Position numbers and translations under genes: made by a program
From: Deltaproteobacteria bacterium RIFCSPHIGHO2_02_FULL_44_16
GTDB lineage: Bacteria > UBA10199 > 2-02-FULL-44-16
DNA length: 64,000 nt
Direction of reading: 5' to 3'
NCBI GenBank assembly: GCA_001798185.1
Contig: MGRM01000027.1
Coordinates: forward strand, 1-64,000
The notes under the pieces: generated by a model
What the model was told of the DNA's origin: nothing
Databases searched by the model: none
What the model saw: the letters and a program-made list of their open reading frames with translations, nothing else
Shown: positions 1 through 7,534 of the stretch, one piece after another
How positions within the stretch are numbered: position 1 is the stretch's first letter
Layout: every line of letters begins with the position of its first letter

Positions 1-1
1 A

Positions 2-100
2 AAAATTCTTGGCGAATTTAAAGAAGAGTATGATGTTTTAGACCGTCGTTGTGAAGTTCTTACGATATCTGAACGTCATATTGGCGATTTTGTATCTTAA
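2..100 (+). CDS. C-terminal fragment of a truncated CDS, function unknown
   Basis: An open frame enters from the left edge and ends at a TAA at 98-100, giving 32 residues (KILGEFKEEYDVLDRRCEVL and so on). The pattern of an aliphatic helix followed by EEYDV is reminiscent of PqqD-like peptide-recognition domains, but too little is present to assign a family. Its stop codon overlaps the stop codon of the convergent brnA gene on the other strand. Confidence 0.4.
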   Translation, partial: KILGEFKEEYDVLDRRCEVLTISERHIGDFVS

Positions 101-312
101 GCTGCCCATTTGAGAGAGAGTTTTTTGCGCCGTTTGACACAATCTAAAAGATAGAGATCGATGAGTTTTTGATACGGAACCCCAGTTTGATCAGCCATTT
201 TTTTGAAATAATCAATGACTTCAGGGCTTAAGTTGATTCCCACAGCTTTCTTCTTCCCTATATAGGGATTTTTAATCTCTTTCATTTTGGAAAAATTATA
301 TTCTTTCTTCAT
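97..312 (-). CDS. brnA: BrnA-family antitoxin (CopG/RHH-like)
   Basis: This 71-residue protein is the likely antitoxin of a type II BrnT/BrnA module. Such antitoxins bind DNA through a ribbon-helix-helix domain and neutralise the BrnT ribonuclease. The C-terminal half (INLSPEVIDYFKKMADQTGV, then PYQKLIDLYLLDCV) is the typical RHH-like segment of BrnA/CopG antitoxins. I chose the ATG at 312 rather than the upstream in-frame start because a consensus AAGGAGGT (321-328) lies 8 nt before it. The start overlaps the end of brnT by 17 nt, which implies a co-transcribed, coupled pair with the toxin first. Confidence 0.8.
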   Translation of the reverse strand: MKKEYNFSKMKEIKNPYIGKKKAVGINLSPEVIDYFKKMADQTGVPYQKLIDLYLLDCVKRRKKLSLKWAA

Positions 313-580
313 AAAATTGTACCTCCTTCTTGGTGGCTTTTCTGGCCGAAATAATACGAATAACTGAGTCAGATTCTCGATAACAATGCACAATAATGAG
401 AAGCCTTGATGCCGAGCTCATGCCTAAAATAATGAAGCGGTCTTCTGTATCAGAATGTTCATTGTCTAAAAAAACACGACTTAATGGGTCATCAAAAACG
501 CTCTGAGCTTCTTCGAACCAAATACTGTGCTTGGAACGATTACTTTTGTTCTTCATTTCATCCCACTCGAATCGTATCAC
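296..580 (-). CDS. brnT: BrnT-family ribonuclease toxin
   Basis: A 94-residue BrnT-like toxin, the usual length for the family, whose members are RelE-fold ribonucleases that act on cellular RNA. The N-terminus (FEWDEMKNKSNRSKHSIWFE) is the BrnT signature of W-D-x-x-K, N-x-x-K-H and F-E-E-A, followed by V-F-D-D-P. The C-terminus has the R-I-I-S-A-R-K-A motif with a final Y-E-E. The start is a GTG at 580; no Shine-Dalgarno precedes it, and a good -10 box lies only about 6 nt upstream, so the mRNA may be leaderless. The next Met (MKNKSNRSKH) would cut into the conserved motif. Confidence 0.85.
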   Translation of the reverse strand: MIRFEWDEMKNKSNRSKHSIWFEEAQSVFDDPLSRVFLDNEHSDTEDRFIILGMSSASRLLIIVHCYRESDSVIRIISARKATKKEVQFYEERI

Positions 581-586
581 GTCTAG

Positions 587-615
587 ATAGTATATAGATA
601 TTAGAAAAATTACAA
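587..615 (-). promoter_or_regulatory. Sigma-70-like promoter of brnT-brnA
   Basis: On the minus strand a -35 TTGTAA (610-615) is separated by exactly 17 bp from a -10 TACTAT (587-592). Transcription would start near 580, at the GTG of brnT. The -10 lies in an AT-rich, partly self-complementary stretch that could also be the antitoxin operator (inference). Confidence 0.5.
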
Positions 616-640
616 GAAAAGTTAATTTTCAAGTCATTTG

Positions 641-769
641 TTTAAGGTTGCAAAATGTGACCTTAAACTTTTCAGTCAACTTGAGGTCGCAATTTGCGGC
701 TTCAAGTTCACAACGAGTTGTTTTTATTAAGGTGCTAGCGATTTTTAAGGTCGCATTTTGCGACCTTAA
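641..769. repeat. Three related inverted repeats, AAGGTCGCA-type palindromes
   Basis: The gap between the toxin module and the next gene (581-896) holds three copies of a 25-31 bp palindrome: 641-667, 678-708 and 745-769. The third is perfect, with 11-bp arms (TTAAGGTCGCA and its complement) around a TTT centre. The first two are imperfect versions. Copies two and three are also followed by similar spacers (AAGTTCAnAA, then TTGTTTTT), so the array looks duplicated. This could be an operator array or a decayed repeat. The 63-codon open frame across it is not a convincing gene. Confidence 0.65.
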
Positions 770-896
770 GTTCATAATGTCTTGTTTTTCCAGTCAAAAC
801 ACGAGAACAAATCTCGTTCACTTTTCCAGTGAAAATTGATATTTATCGCGAATCGAATTATCACCGGTCAACTCAAATCCTGTCGAAAGGGGAGTT

Positions 897-1940
897 ATGA
901 AAATTTCTCGGGAAGATTTGCAATGGGCAACCTCAAACGGACTCCTCACATCAGAGCAAGCCGCAACGCTTTGGCAGGCACTTGAAAATCGCTATCCCAC
1001 GCGAGCTCGATTTGATGGCATTCATGTTGCTTATTATTTCGGTGCGTTGATTGTTATTTCCGCGATGGGGTGGTTCATGAATCGCGCATGGGAGCAATTT
1101 GGCGGTGATGGGATTTTTATCATTGCAACCATCTACGCGCTCTGCTTCCTTTTTATTGGTCAGAAACTCTGGACTAAACCTGGGCTGAAAACTCCGGGAG
1201 GACTTTTTTACACCATGGCTGTTTGTATGATCCCACTTGCGATCTATGGTCTGGAGAGAATGACAGGCATTTGGCCGCAAGGCGATCCTGGTTTCTATCA
1301 AGGCTATCATGTGTGGGTGAAGGGAAGCTGGTTTCTGCTGGAAATGGGAACAATTCTCGCAGCACTCATAACGCTCAAATTTATTCGCTTTCCATTTCTC
1401 ATGGCACCGATTGCGCTTTCTCTTTGGTATATGTCGATGGATTTGGCGCCACTCCTTTTTGGCAAGACAGATTTTACGGTAGATGAGCGGAAGCTCGTGT
1501 CATTATGGTTTGGGCTGGCGATGCTCTGTGTGAGCTATGTCATCGATCGCCGCACAAAAGAAGATTATGCATTTTGGGGTTATCTTTTTGGTCTCTTTGC
1601 TTTTTGGGGAGGCCTCTCACTGATGGAGTCCACGAGTGAATGGAGCAAATTTCTGTATTGTCTTATTAATGTAGTACTCATCATGGTTTCCGTAATCTTG
1701 CAGCGACGTATGTTTATGGTGTTTGGTGTGCTCGGAGTGTTTGGCTATATTGGTCATCTGGCGTACAGAGTTTTTGAAAATTCACTTCTCTTTCCTTTTG
1801 CCCTGAGCATTTTTGGCATTTTCATTATTTATCTCGGTCTCCAATATCAACGCCATCGCATTTTTATCGAAACTTTCTTGTATCATTTAATTCCGGAAGG
1901 CTTGAGACAGTTCTTGCCAACCGAGAGAATTTCAAAATGA
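897..1940 (+). CDS. DUF2157-like multipass membrane protein
   Basis: A 347-residue integral membrane protein. The N-terminal 30 residues (ISREDLQWATSNGLLTSEQA) form a short soluble helix pair of the type that begins DUF2157 proteins, followed by eight to ten hydrophobic segments from about residue 43 onwards. The biochemical function of this family is unknown. A GGGGAG ribosome-binding site sits 5-6 nt upstream of the ATG. The stop codon overlaps the next start (ATGA at 1937-1940), so it is co-translated with the acetyltransferase-like gene that follows. Confidence 0.6.
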   Translation: MKISREDLQWATSNGLLTSEQAATLWQALENRYPTRARFDGIHVAYYFGALIVISAMGWFMNRAWEQFGGDGIFIIATIYALCFLFIGQKLWTKPGLKTPGGLFYTMAVCMIPLAIYGLERMTGIWPQGDPGFYQGYHVWVKGSWFLLEMGTILAALITLKFIRFPFLMAPIALSLWYMSMDLAPLLFGKTDFTVDERKLVSLWFGLAMLCVSYVIDRRTKEDYAFWGYLFGLFAFWGGLSLMESTSEWSKFLYCLINVVLIMVSVILQRRMFMVFGVLGVFGYIGHLAYRVFENSLLFPFALSIFGIFIIYLGLQYQRHRIFIETFLYHLIPEGLRQFLPTERISK

Positions 1941-2569
1941 AAACATCACTTCAACTCCCAACCTGTACAGGAAAATATTGTTGTTTGATTCCCTTATCTG
2001 CAGACGAGATGGTGGATGATCTTTTTGCGGCAGCGCAAAGTGATGATCGGTTTTGGCAGTATATGCCGTATGGTCCGTTTAAAAATAGTGGAGAGATGCA
2101 AGCGTGGTTACTCTCCATGCAAAACTCTTCTTCTGATTTTATTTTTGGAGTGAAGCATAACACATCAAATCATTTTGTCGGTATGTGTGGTTATCTTGCG
2201 CATGTTCCTGATCATCGAAGAATCGAGATTGGACATGTCTGGTATGGAAGGGAAGCTCAAAAAACAAAAATCAATACGGAAGCGACCTATTTACTTTTAA
2301 AATATGCATTTGAAACATTGAACTATCGTCGTGCTGAATGGAAGTGTCACAGCGCTAACACGGAAAGTGAACGGACGGCGCTTCGTATGGGATTTGTATT
2401 TGAGGGACTTTTCCGAAATCACATGTGGGTCAAACATCAAAGTCGCGACACAAAATACTTTGCGATGATTGACAGCGAATGGCCAAAACATCGATCTGAT
2501 TTTGAAAAGTATTTCAATTCCGAAGGTATGAGTCTAACGGTGTTAAAGAATTCATCAAAGGGAGGCTGA
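1937..2569 (+). CDS. GNAT family N-acetyltransferase (RimJ/RimL-like)
   Basis: A 210-residue protein resembling GNAT acetyltransferases of the RimJ/RimL type, which transfer acetyl from acetyl-CoA to an amine of a protein or small molecule. The central motifs F-V-G-M-C-G-Y, R-I-E-I-G-H-V-W-Y and L-N-Y-R-R-A-E-W-K, then N-T-E-S-E-R-T-A-L-R-M-G-F-V-F-E-G, match the beta4, acetyl-CoA-binding and C-terminal helices of this group. The start ATG overlaps the upstream stop by four bases. The substrate cannot be read from the sequence. The first 15 residues are Cys/Thr-rich and may not be structured. Confidence 0.75.
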   Translation: MKTSLQLPTCTGKYCCLIPLSADEMVDDLFAAAQSDDRFWQYMPYGPFKNSGEMQAWLLSMQNSSSDFIFGVKHNTSNHFVGMCGYLAHVPDHRRIEIGHVWYGREAQKTKINTEATYLLLKYAFETLNYRRAEWKCHSANTESERTALRMGFVFEGLFRNHMWVKHQSRDTKYFAMIDSEWPKHRSDFEKYFNSEGMSLTVLKNSSKGG

Positions 2570-2571
2570 AG

Positions 2572-3891
2572 ATGCAGAGAATATTAAAAAAGATTGTCAT
2601 CATCTCAATGGGAAGTCTGCTTCTCCTTCAACCAAGTGTTGTTTTCTCCGCAACAAAACCTCTTCTCAATAGTGAAATGATTCAGAACAAATATGGAAGT
2701 TATGGTGTCAAAGTCCTGAAAAAAACTCCAACGCTCCGAGTGTCCAAACTCTATAGCACGCATGATGGAAAGGAGATTGCTCGTACATTGGCGTTTGTCA
2801 TTTTTCCAAAGGTTATTGATGAACGAGTGCGCGAAGAGCATGTTTTGATTACCGAGAAATCTCAATCTATCGGCAGCACCTTCAAACAAAGAGGATGGAT
2901 CGTTCAAAAGCAAAATAGATATTTCGGTATGCGTCCGGAAATACCAAAAAATGTTCGTCAACTCATGGGGGGAATTGAAGACCAGCCTTTGGTGCTTCAT
3001 ATATATGAATTATCCGTAGAGCAGGAAGGTAAGAAAATTCACTATTGTACTATCGCAGAGCTTCATCATCCGGACTATTTAACAACGAAGAAACTTAAAA
3101 AAATTTATGGGAAGCACACTGAAATATCAGCTCCTCATACGATTTCACTTGATGAGATTTTGAAACTTGTAGATGCAGAGTTAGAAAAAATAACAGTTCT
3201 GTTTCAGGAAGCCAAATTCGATTTTCAAGCTGAAAAAGCAACTATTACGAAGAACGGAAAAGTTGTTCGCTATATTGGAACAATGAGTGATGAAAATGTG
3301 CAACGTTTATTGAAAGAAACAGAAGGTCAAAAAATTAAAAAGCTCATTATTTCTTCAAGTGGCGGCGAAACATGTTCAGCAATTGAGTTTGGTTTCTGGG
3401 TTGCAAAAAATAAGATTGATGTTGATGTGGAGAGAGCTTGTCTTTCCTCGTGTGCGAATTATGTTTTTCCTGCGGCGAAAAAGAAGAAAATTTATCAACA
3501 TGCGGTTGTTGCGTGGCATGGAAACATGCGTCAAAAAGATCTTCTTTCTGAGGTGGAACTGAAGAAATATGCTCAGGAGATGTTTAAGAGCATGCCAGCA
3601 GATGAACGAAAACTGCTTGGGAATAGCAATGCGTTGTTCCAAAAAATGAAAACACATACAGAATTTTGTCGAACAAGAGAAGATGAATTTTTTAAATTGG
3701 TTGGTGTTGATGAATATGTATGCAGAATTGGAAATGAAAAATATGATGCTCAAGGATTTTTCTTTATGTCCAAAAATGATATGGAACACTTTGGTATCAA
3801 AAATATCAGCATGCCAAAAAATTACGAGAAAACAAATTTAGATGAATTCCGCAAAAGAGCACCTTTTGATTTTATCCGTCTGCAACACTGA
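2572..3891 (+). CDS. Exported ClpP/crotonase-like fold protein (COG3904-like)
   Basis: A 439-residue protein with a signal peptide (residues 1-26, ending F-S-A). The N-terminal half has no recognisable family. The C-terminal half (roughly 215-330) resembles predicted periplasmic ClpP-like proteins: IIKNG-type strand, L-I-I-S-S-S-G-G-E, a helix, then A-C-L-S-S-C-A-N-Y-V-F-P-A and V-V-A-W-H-G. In ClpP-fold enzymes the serine and histidine in such positions are catalytic, but catalysis here is inference. It is the third gene of a tight run that starts at 897, only 2 nt after the acetyltransferase gene. Confidence 0.55.
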   Translation: MQRILKKIVIISMGSLLLLQPSVVFSATKPLLNSEMIQNKYGSYGVKVLKKTPTLRVSKLYSTHDGKEIARTLAFVIFPKVIDERVREEHVLITEKSQSIGSTFKQRGWIVQKQNRYFGMRPEIPKNVRQLMGGIEDQPLVLHIYELSVEQEGKKIHYCTIAELHHPDYLTTKKLKKIYGKHTEISAPHTISLDEILKLVDAELEKITVLFQEAKFDFQAEKATITKNGKVVRYIGTMSDENVQRLLKETEGQKIKKLIISSSGGETCSAIEFGFWVAKNKIDVDVERACLSSCANYVFPAAKKKKIYQHAVVAWHGNMRQKDLLSEVELKKYAQEMFKSMPADERKLLGNSNALFQKMKTHTEFCRTREDEFFKLVGVDEYVCRIGNEKYDAQGFFFMSKNDMEHFGIKNISMPKNYEKTNLDEFRKRAPFDFIRLQH

Positions 3892-3969
3892 TCGACGCGA
3901 ACAGATCTCTTGAATTTATGTGACAAAGGCCTTTTAAAAATGGAAAAAAGAGGAAAAGAGGATCATTTC

Positions 3970-4464
3970 GTGACAAGACTCATAAAAGAGATCGCTCCAT
4001 TGCCAGACACGCTTGTTCAATCAGCATTGTCTGGTGCAGATTATCGAGATGCATTTGCGGTGGATGTCCCTTCGGGGCGTTATGCTACCATCACTGATTT
4101 TGCTCGTGCTTACTTTCTAGCTCAGCCGGCATGGTTAAGAATTATTAGCATGAATCAATTGTCGCGAACGAAGATGGAACAAAACGTAAAAAGTGCAAAG
4201 TTCGCACCGGGCGAGGCGATCGGTTCATGGAAAATATATGCCCGCAATGATCACGAAATTGTCTTTGGTGAATCCTTAGGATTTATGACCTACCGTTTTT
4301 CTCTTTCTTTGAAACAGGGATCTCAGACAGATACGGTGATGGCGTCAACTATTACCAAAATAAATTCTCGTTTTGGAAAAATCTATTTTTTTCTCGTGAG
4401 ACTTCTGCACAAACGTTTTGTACGATTAACACTTCGATATGCAATTTCTGAAAATGTGTCTTAA
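3970..4464 (+). CDS. DUF2867-like protein
   Basis: About 164 residues resembling DUF2867 proteins, a START-like family of unknown function. Visible features are LPGADYRDAFAVDVP-like spacing near the N-terminus, F-L-A-Q-P-A-W-L-R in the first third, and a beta-rich middle with I-V-F-G-E-S-L-G-F-M-T-Y-R-F-S-L. I favour the GTG at 3970 because AAAGAGG lies 8 nt upstream. An ATG at 3940 and a TTG at 3910 are in frame and would only add a Lys-rich tail. The C-terminal K-R-F-V-R segment is basic. Confidence 0.6.
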   Translation: MTRLIKEIAPLPDTLVQSALSGADYRDAFAVDVPSGRYATITDFARAYFLAQPAWLRIISMNQLSRTKMEQNVKSAKFAPGEAIGSWKIYARNDHEIVFGESLGFMTYRFSLSLKQGSQTDTVMASTITKINSRFGKIYFFLVRLLHKRFVRLTLRYAISENVS

Positions 4465-4481
4465 GTTTTCAGGATGTGTGT

Positions 4482-5388
4482 TTATTTTTTCTGCGTTAGA
4501 AGCGCTGGATCATCGGTAAACACCGCATCAGCTCCAAGGTCGCGAGCTTTTTTGTAGTCTTCCGCAGTGTTAATTCCAAAAAAGACAATTTTTGCACCCG
4601 TCATTGTTCGTGTGCACGCAACACTTTCCGATGTCCACATTTGAAAGGGAACCTTGACGCAGGTTTTACCCATTTTTGTCGTGTCGCAAACCTCAAGCTC
4701 TCGCACCAGTTCGTAGGCAATCCATTGTTGCGGATTTTTTTTCAACTTTACAGTCATTTGTGCCATCAATAATCATAAGACGTTTTAAACTCGGTTCTCG
4801 ATCTTCAAAAATAACCGCATCTGGTTTTTGTGCATGAAGCGCTTTCGTATGCTCTGCGGAGGTGGAATAAAAACGAAGCCTTGGCCATTCTTTTTCTGGA
4901 ACCGATTTTACAACTGCAGCAATAAGGGTTTCAGCCGGCAGTGATTTAAAATCGACAACAATTGGCATGTTTGGAATTTTTTCCAAAACTTCGTTGAGCA
5001 TTGGGATGCGCAGTTCCTCTGGATTACATTGCGTTTTATACGTTTGAGGCCCTTGATATTTTGCGCTCGTATCAAGTGCTGTCACTTCTGCCGCTGTCTT
5101 GTCGGCAATAGCTCCTTTACTCTCTGTCCACATCGAGAGATCTTCAGGATGATAAAGAACAACAACGTCATCTTTCGTCACTTGGACGTCGAGTTCAAGA
5201 GCAGCTACTTTTTGCTGAACATTATGTCGAAAAGCACAGAGTGTATTTTCTGGAAAATTTAATTTCCCACCACGATGAGCAATGATTTCTGGTTTTGCCA
5301 TATGCGATCCTTTTCTTTTGGGATGAGCATTTTCAAATGGGAATGCTGAAAATACGATCATGAGGAGAATCAGTCTTTTCTTGAACAT
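4482..5388 (-). pseudogene. Glycerophosphodiester phosphodiesterase, frameshifted
   Basis: Two overlapping frames together make one GDPD-family enzyme, which hydrolyses glycerophosphodiesters to glycerol-3-phosphate and an alcohol. The first frame (stop near 4693) has a signal peptide, the catalytic A-H-R-G-G and P-E-N-T motifs, E-L-D-V-Q and V-V-D-F-K. The second frame supplies the missing C-terminus with F-F-G-I-N-T and the closing A-D-A-V-F-T-D-D-P. They are separated by a shift at a run of eight A (T at 4735-4742 on the plus strand); removing one A joins the frames. GGGAGG lies 5 nt before the ATG at 5388. Real mutation, slippage or an assembly error cannot be told apart here. Confidence 0.8.
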
Positions 5389-5426
5389 GGAGCCTCCCTA
5401 TCAACAAATGAGATTTGCAGCAAGAG

Positions 5427-6575
5427 CTATGCAAGCGCTTGTTTGAAATCTTCAAGTAAATCATGTGCTGATTCGATCCCCACAGAAACGCGGATGAGTG
5501 TATCAGAGACACCAGCTTTCATACGTTCTTCGTAACCCATGGCAGCATGCGAAGTTTTTGCAGGGCAACAGAGTAATGTTTCCACGCCACCAAGGCTCAC
5601 CGCTTTGGTGTCGAGATTCAGTTTCTGAAAAAAACTCTCGGTGTGTGTTGCATCGCCGTCGATTTCAAAACTGAGCATGCCGCTAAAGCCATCCAGAAAC
5701 TCCCGCGCGAAATGATGTTGTGGATGCGTGGTGAGACCTGGATATGAAACAGTTTTGACCTTGGGATGCTGCGAAAGCATTTCAGCAAGTTGCTTCGCAT
5801 TCTGATGATGTTGCTTCATGCGAATCGCTAATGTTTTGAGACCACGGTGGAGCAAAAAACAGGCGTGGGGATCGAGCGCTGCGCCAAGATAGTGCATGGT
5901 TTGAAGCATTGCTGTGATGTACTGTTTTTTCCCGATGGCAGCGCCAGCGATGAGATCCGAATGTCCATTCAAATATTTTGTAGCGCTATGGAGTGAGACA
6001 TCAAATCCAAGTTCAGCAGGACGAAAGTTGATCGGAGTTGCAAACGTGTTGTCTGTCATTGAGATCAAATTATGTTCGCGAGCAAAATCGACAACAGCTT
6101 TGAGATGAGGAACTTCCATAAGCGGATTAGTAATCGTTTCAATATAGATTGCTTTTGTATTTGGTTTTATTTTTTTCTTCCAGTGTGTGGGATCAGTTGC
6201 ATCAATAAAATCACAGCTGATGCCAAACGAAGCAGCGTGTTTCTGGAAAAAATTCATGGTGCCGCCATAGAGCGATTGATGGGCTAAGAGGTGGTCTCCA
6301 TGTTTGAGGGTCGCAAGGAGCGCTGTGGTAATCGCGGCCATGCCACTGGAAAAGACAAGGGCTGCTTCAGCATGTTCAAGCGCTGCAAGTTTGTGATGAA
6401 GTACTTCATGATTCGGGAGATTCGATCTTCGGATGTATTTTGTATCCCCTTGTTGCGCATCATTATATTCATAAGCAGATGATTGAAAAATCGGCAGCGT
6501 TACTTCACCCTCATAAGATGTTTCCCTTTCGCCAGCATGAATGACGGCAGTTTCAAGTGTGTAAGATTTTTTCAT
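5427..6575 (-). CDS. Cys/Met metabolism PLP-dependent enzyme (cystathionine synthase/lyase type)
   Basis: A 382-residue fold-type I PLP enzyme of the cystathionine gamma-synthase / beta-lyase / methionine gamma-lyase family, full length. Hallmarks are T-L-P-I-F-Q-S-S-A-Y near residue 28, the Y-I-R-R-S-N-L-P-N segment, S-S-G-M-A-A-I, the M-T-D-N-T-F-A-T-P motif and the PLP-lysine signature S-A-T-K-Y-L-N-G-H-S-D with Lys200. The C-terminal L-G-G-V-E-T-L-L-C-C-P and I-R-V-S-V-G-I-E-S motifs are intact. Which of the transsulfuration reactions it performs cannot be decided from motifs alone. It stands alone on the minus strand. Confidence 0.85.
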   Translation of the reverse strand: MKKSYTLETAVIHAGERETSYEGEVTLPIFQSSAYEYNDAQQGDTKYIRRSNLPNHEVLHHKLAALEHAEAALVFSSGMAAITTALLATLKHGDHLLAHQSLYGGTMNFFQKHAASFGISCDFIDATDPTHWKKKIKPNTKAIYIETITNPLMEVPHLKAVVDFAREHNLISMTDNTFATPINFRPAELGFDVSLHSATKYLNGHSDLIAGAAIGKKQYITAMLQTMHYLGAALDPHACFLLHRGLKTLAIRMKQHHQNAKQLAEMLSQHPKVKTVSYPGLTTHPQHHFAREFLDGFSGMLSFEIDGDATHTESFFQKLNLDTKAVSLGGVETLLCCPAKTSHAAMGYEERMKAGVSDTLIRVSVGIESAHDLLEDFKQALA

Positions 6576-6682
6576 ATTTTCTCCTGTTTTCTCTACCTAA
6601 AAGATCGTCATTCATTTCACAAGCTGCTTCATTGACACTGCTAAAGTGCTAGGCTACGAAATCTGAAAGAGAAGGAGGACGT

Positions 6683-7141
6683 ATGACACTTACCTTAAAA
6701 AGTAATGGATTTGATGCGAATGGACTGATTCCTCAAAAGTTTACGTGCGACGGGAAAGATATTTCTCCTGAACTTGAGTGGAGTGGGGTCCCTGCTGGAA
6801 CAAAATCATTAGCACTTATCGTCGATGATCCTGACGCTCCGATGGGAACGTGGGACCACTGGCTTCTCTTTAATATTCCAATGAACGTTACGAAATTTTC
6901 TGAAGGGATGAAAGCACGACCACTCGGAACGATTGAAGGAAAAAATAGTTGGAATCGAACAGGTTATGGTGGGCCGTGTCCTCCAGATCGCGAACATCGC
7001 TACTTTTTCAAACTCTATGCGCTTGATACGACACTGAGTCTGAAAACAGGCGCGACGAAAAAAGAAATTGAAAAAGCGATGCAAGGGCACATCCTCGCAC
7101 AAACAGAATTGATCGGAAGATACGATCGTCCACGACGATAA
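6683..7141 (+). CDS. YbhB/YbcL-family PEBP-like protein
   Basis: A 152-residue phosphatidylethanolamine-binding-protein-like protein of the bacterial YbhB/YbcL (Raf kinase inhibitor-like) family. The conserved ligand-pocket motifs are present: I-V-D-D-P-D-A-P near residue 46, W-D-H-W-L-L-F-N-I-P at about 57, and Y-G-G-P-C-P-P followed by H-R-Y-F-F-K-L-Y-A-L-D. The length is typical. No signal peptide is visible, so it should be cytoplasmic. GAAGGAGG sits 6 nt before the ATG. The cellular role of bacterial members is poorly defined. Confidence 0.9.
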   Translation: MTLTLKSNGFDANGLIPQKFTCDGKDISPELEWSGVPAGTKSLALIVDDPDAPMGTWDHWLLFNIPMNVTKFSEGMKARPLGTIEGKNSWNRTGYGGPCPPDREHRYFFKLYALDTTLSLKTGATKKEIEKAMQGHILAQTELIGRYDRPRR

Positions 7142-7339
7142 CTTTTGCAAACGCATATAATATGGAAGACACAACCTTCAATCGAAAATTGATTCGAACT
7201 TTCGTTGTGGTTCGTTCCGGCTTCTTTTCTGCACTGTTCCCTTTGTTGCTCTGCCATTTTTTATTTATGGAATGAATATTATTCGAAAAAACAGGGTTGT
7301 TTGTCCGATACCAAATAGTGTTGTCGGAGGTATACCCTT

Positions 7340-7435
7340 ATGAAGGATGATCTGATTTATCTCCAGCATATCTCCGATGCTCTCAAGAAGATATTTTCGT
7401 ATACTCACGATGGAAAAGAAGTATTTTTTTTTTGA
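7340..7435 (+). pseudogene. Remnant of a HepT-like (DUF86) toxin gene
   Basis: This is the only coding trace in the gap 7142-7534. GGAGG followed by ATG at 7340 opens a frame whose first 20 residues are MKDDLIYLQHISDALKKIFS, then YTHDGKEVFF. This is the N-terminal helix of HepT/DUF86 toxins (MNT-HepT modules). It stops after 31 codons at a run of ten T (7424-7433). Removing one T extends the frame a little, but the essential rest of the family is not recognisable downstream, and no MNT nucleotidyltransferase partner is present. I read it as a decayed fragment. Confidence 0.5.
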
Positions 7436-7534
7436 TCGTTCAAAGTTTGATGCTCATGGGACAACTTGCGTTTCGTTCGATTTATAGTTTGAGCCTTGTG
7501 CATCTTTTTGGAAGTGATTTTACAAGAGGAATGA

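Noticed and set aside
648-839. 63-codon plus-strand frame over the palindromes
   Set aside because: No ribosome-binding site and no family; the frame exists because the repeats are palindromic and AT-rich.
3376-3789. 137-codon antisense frame inside the exported ClpP-like gene
   Set aside because: It lies opposite a gene with signal peptide and coherent motifs; the antisense product is Phe/Ile/Lys-rich as expected of a shadow.
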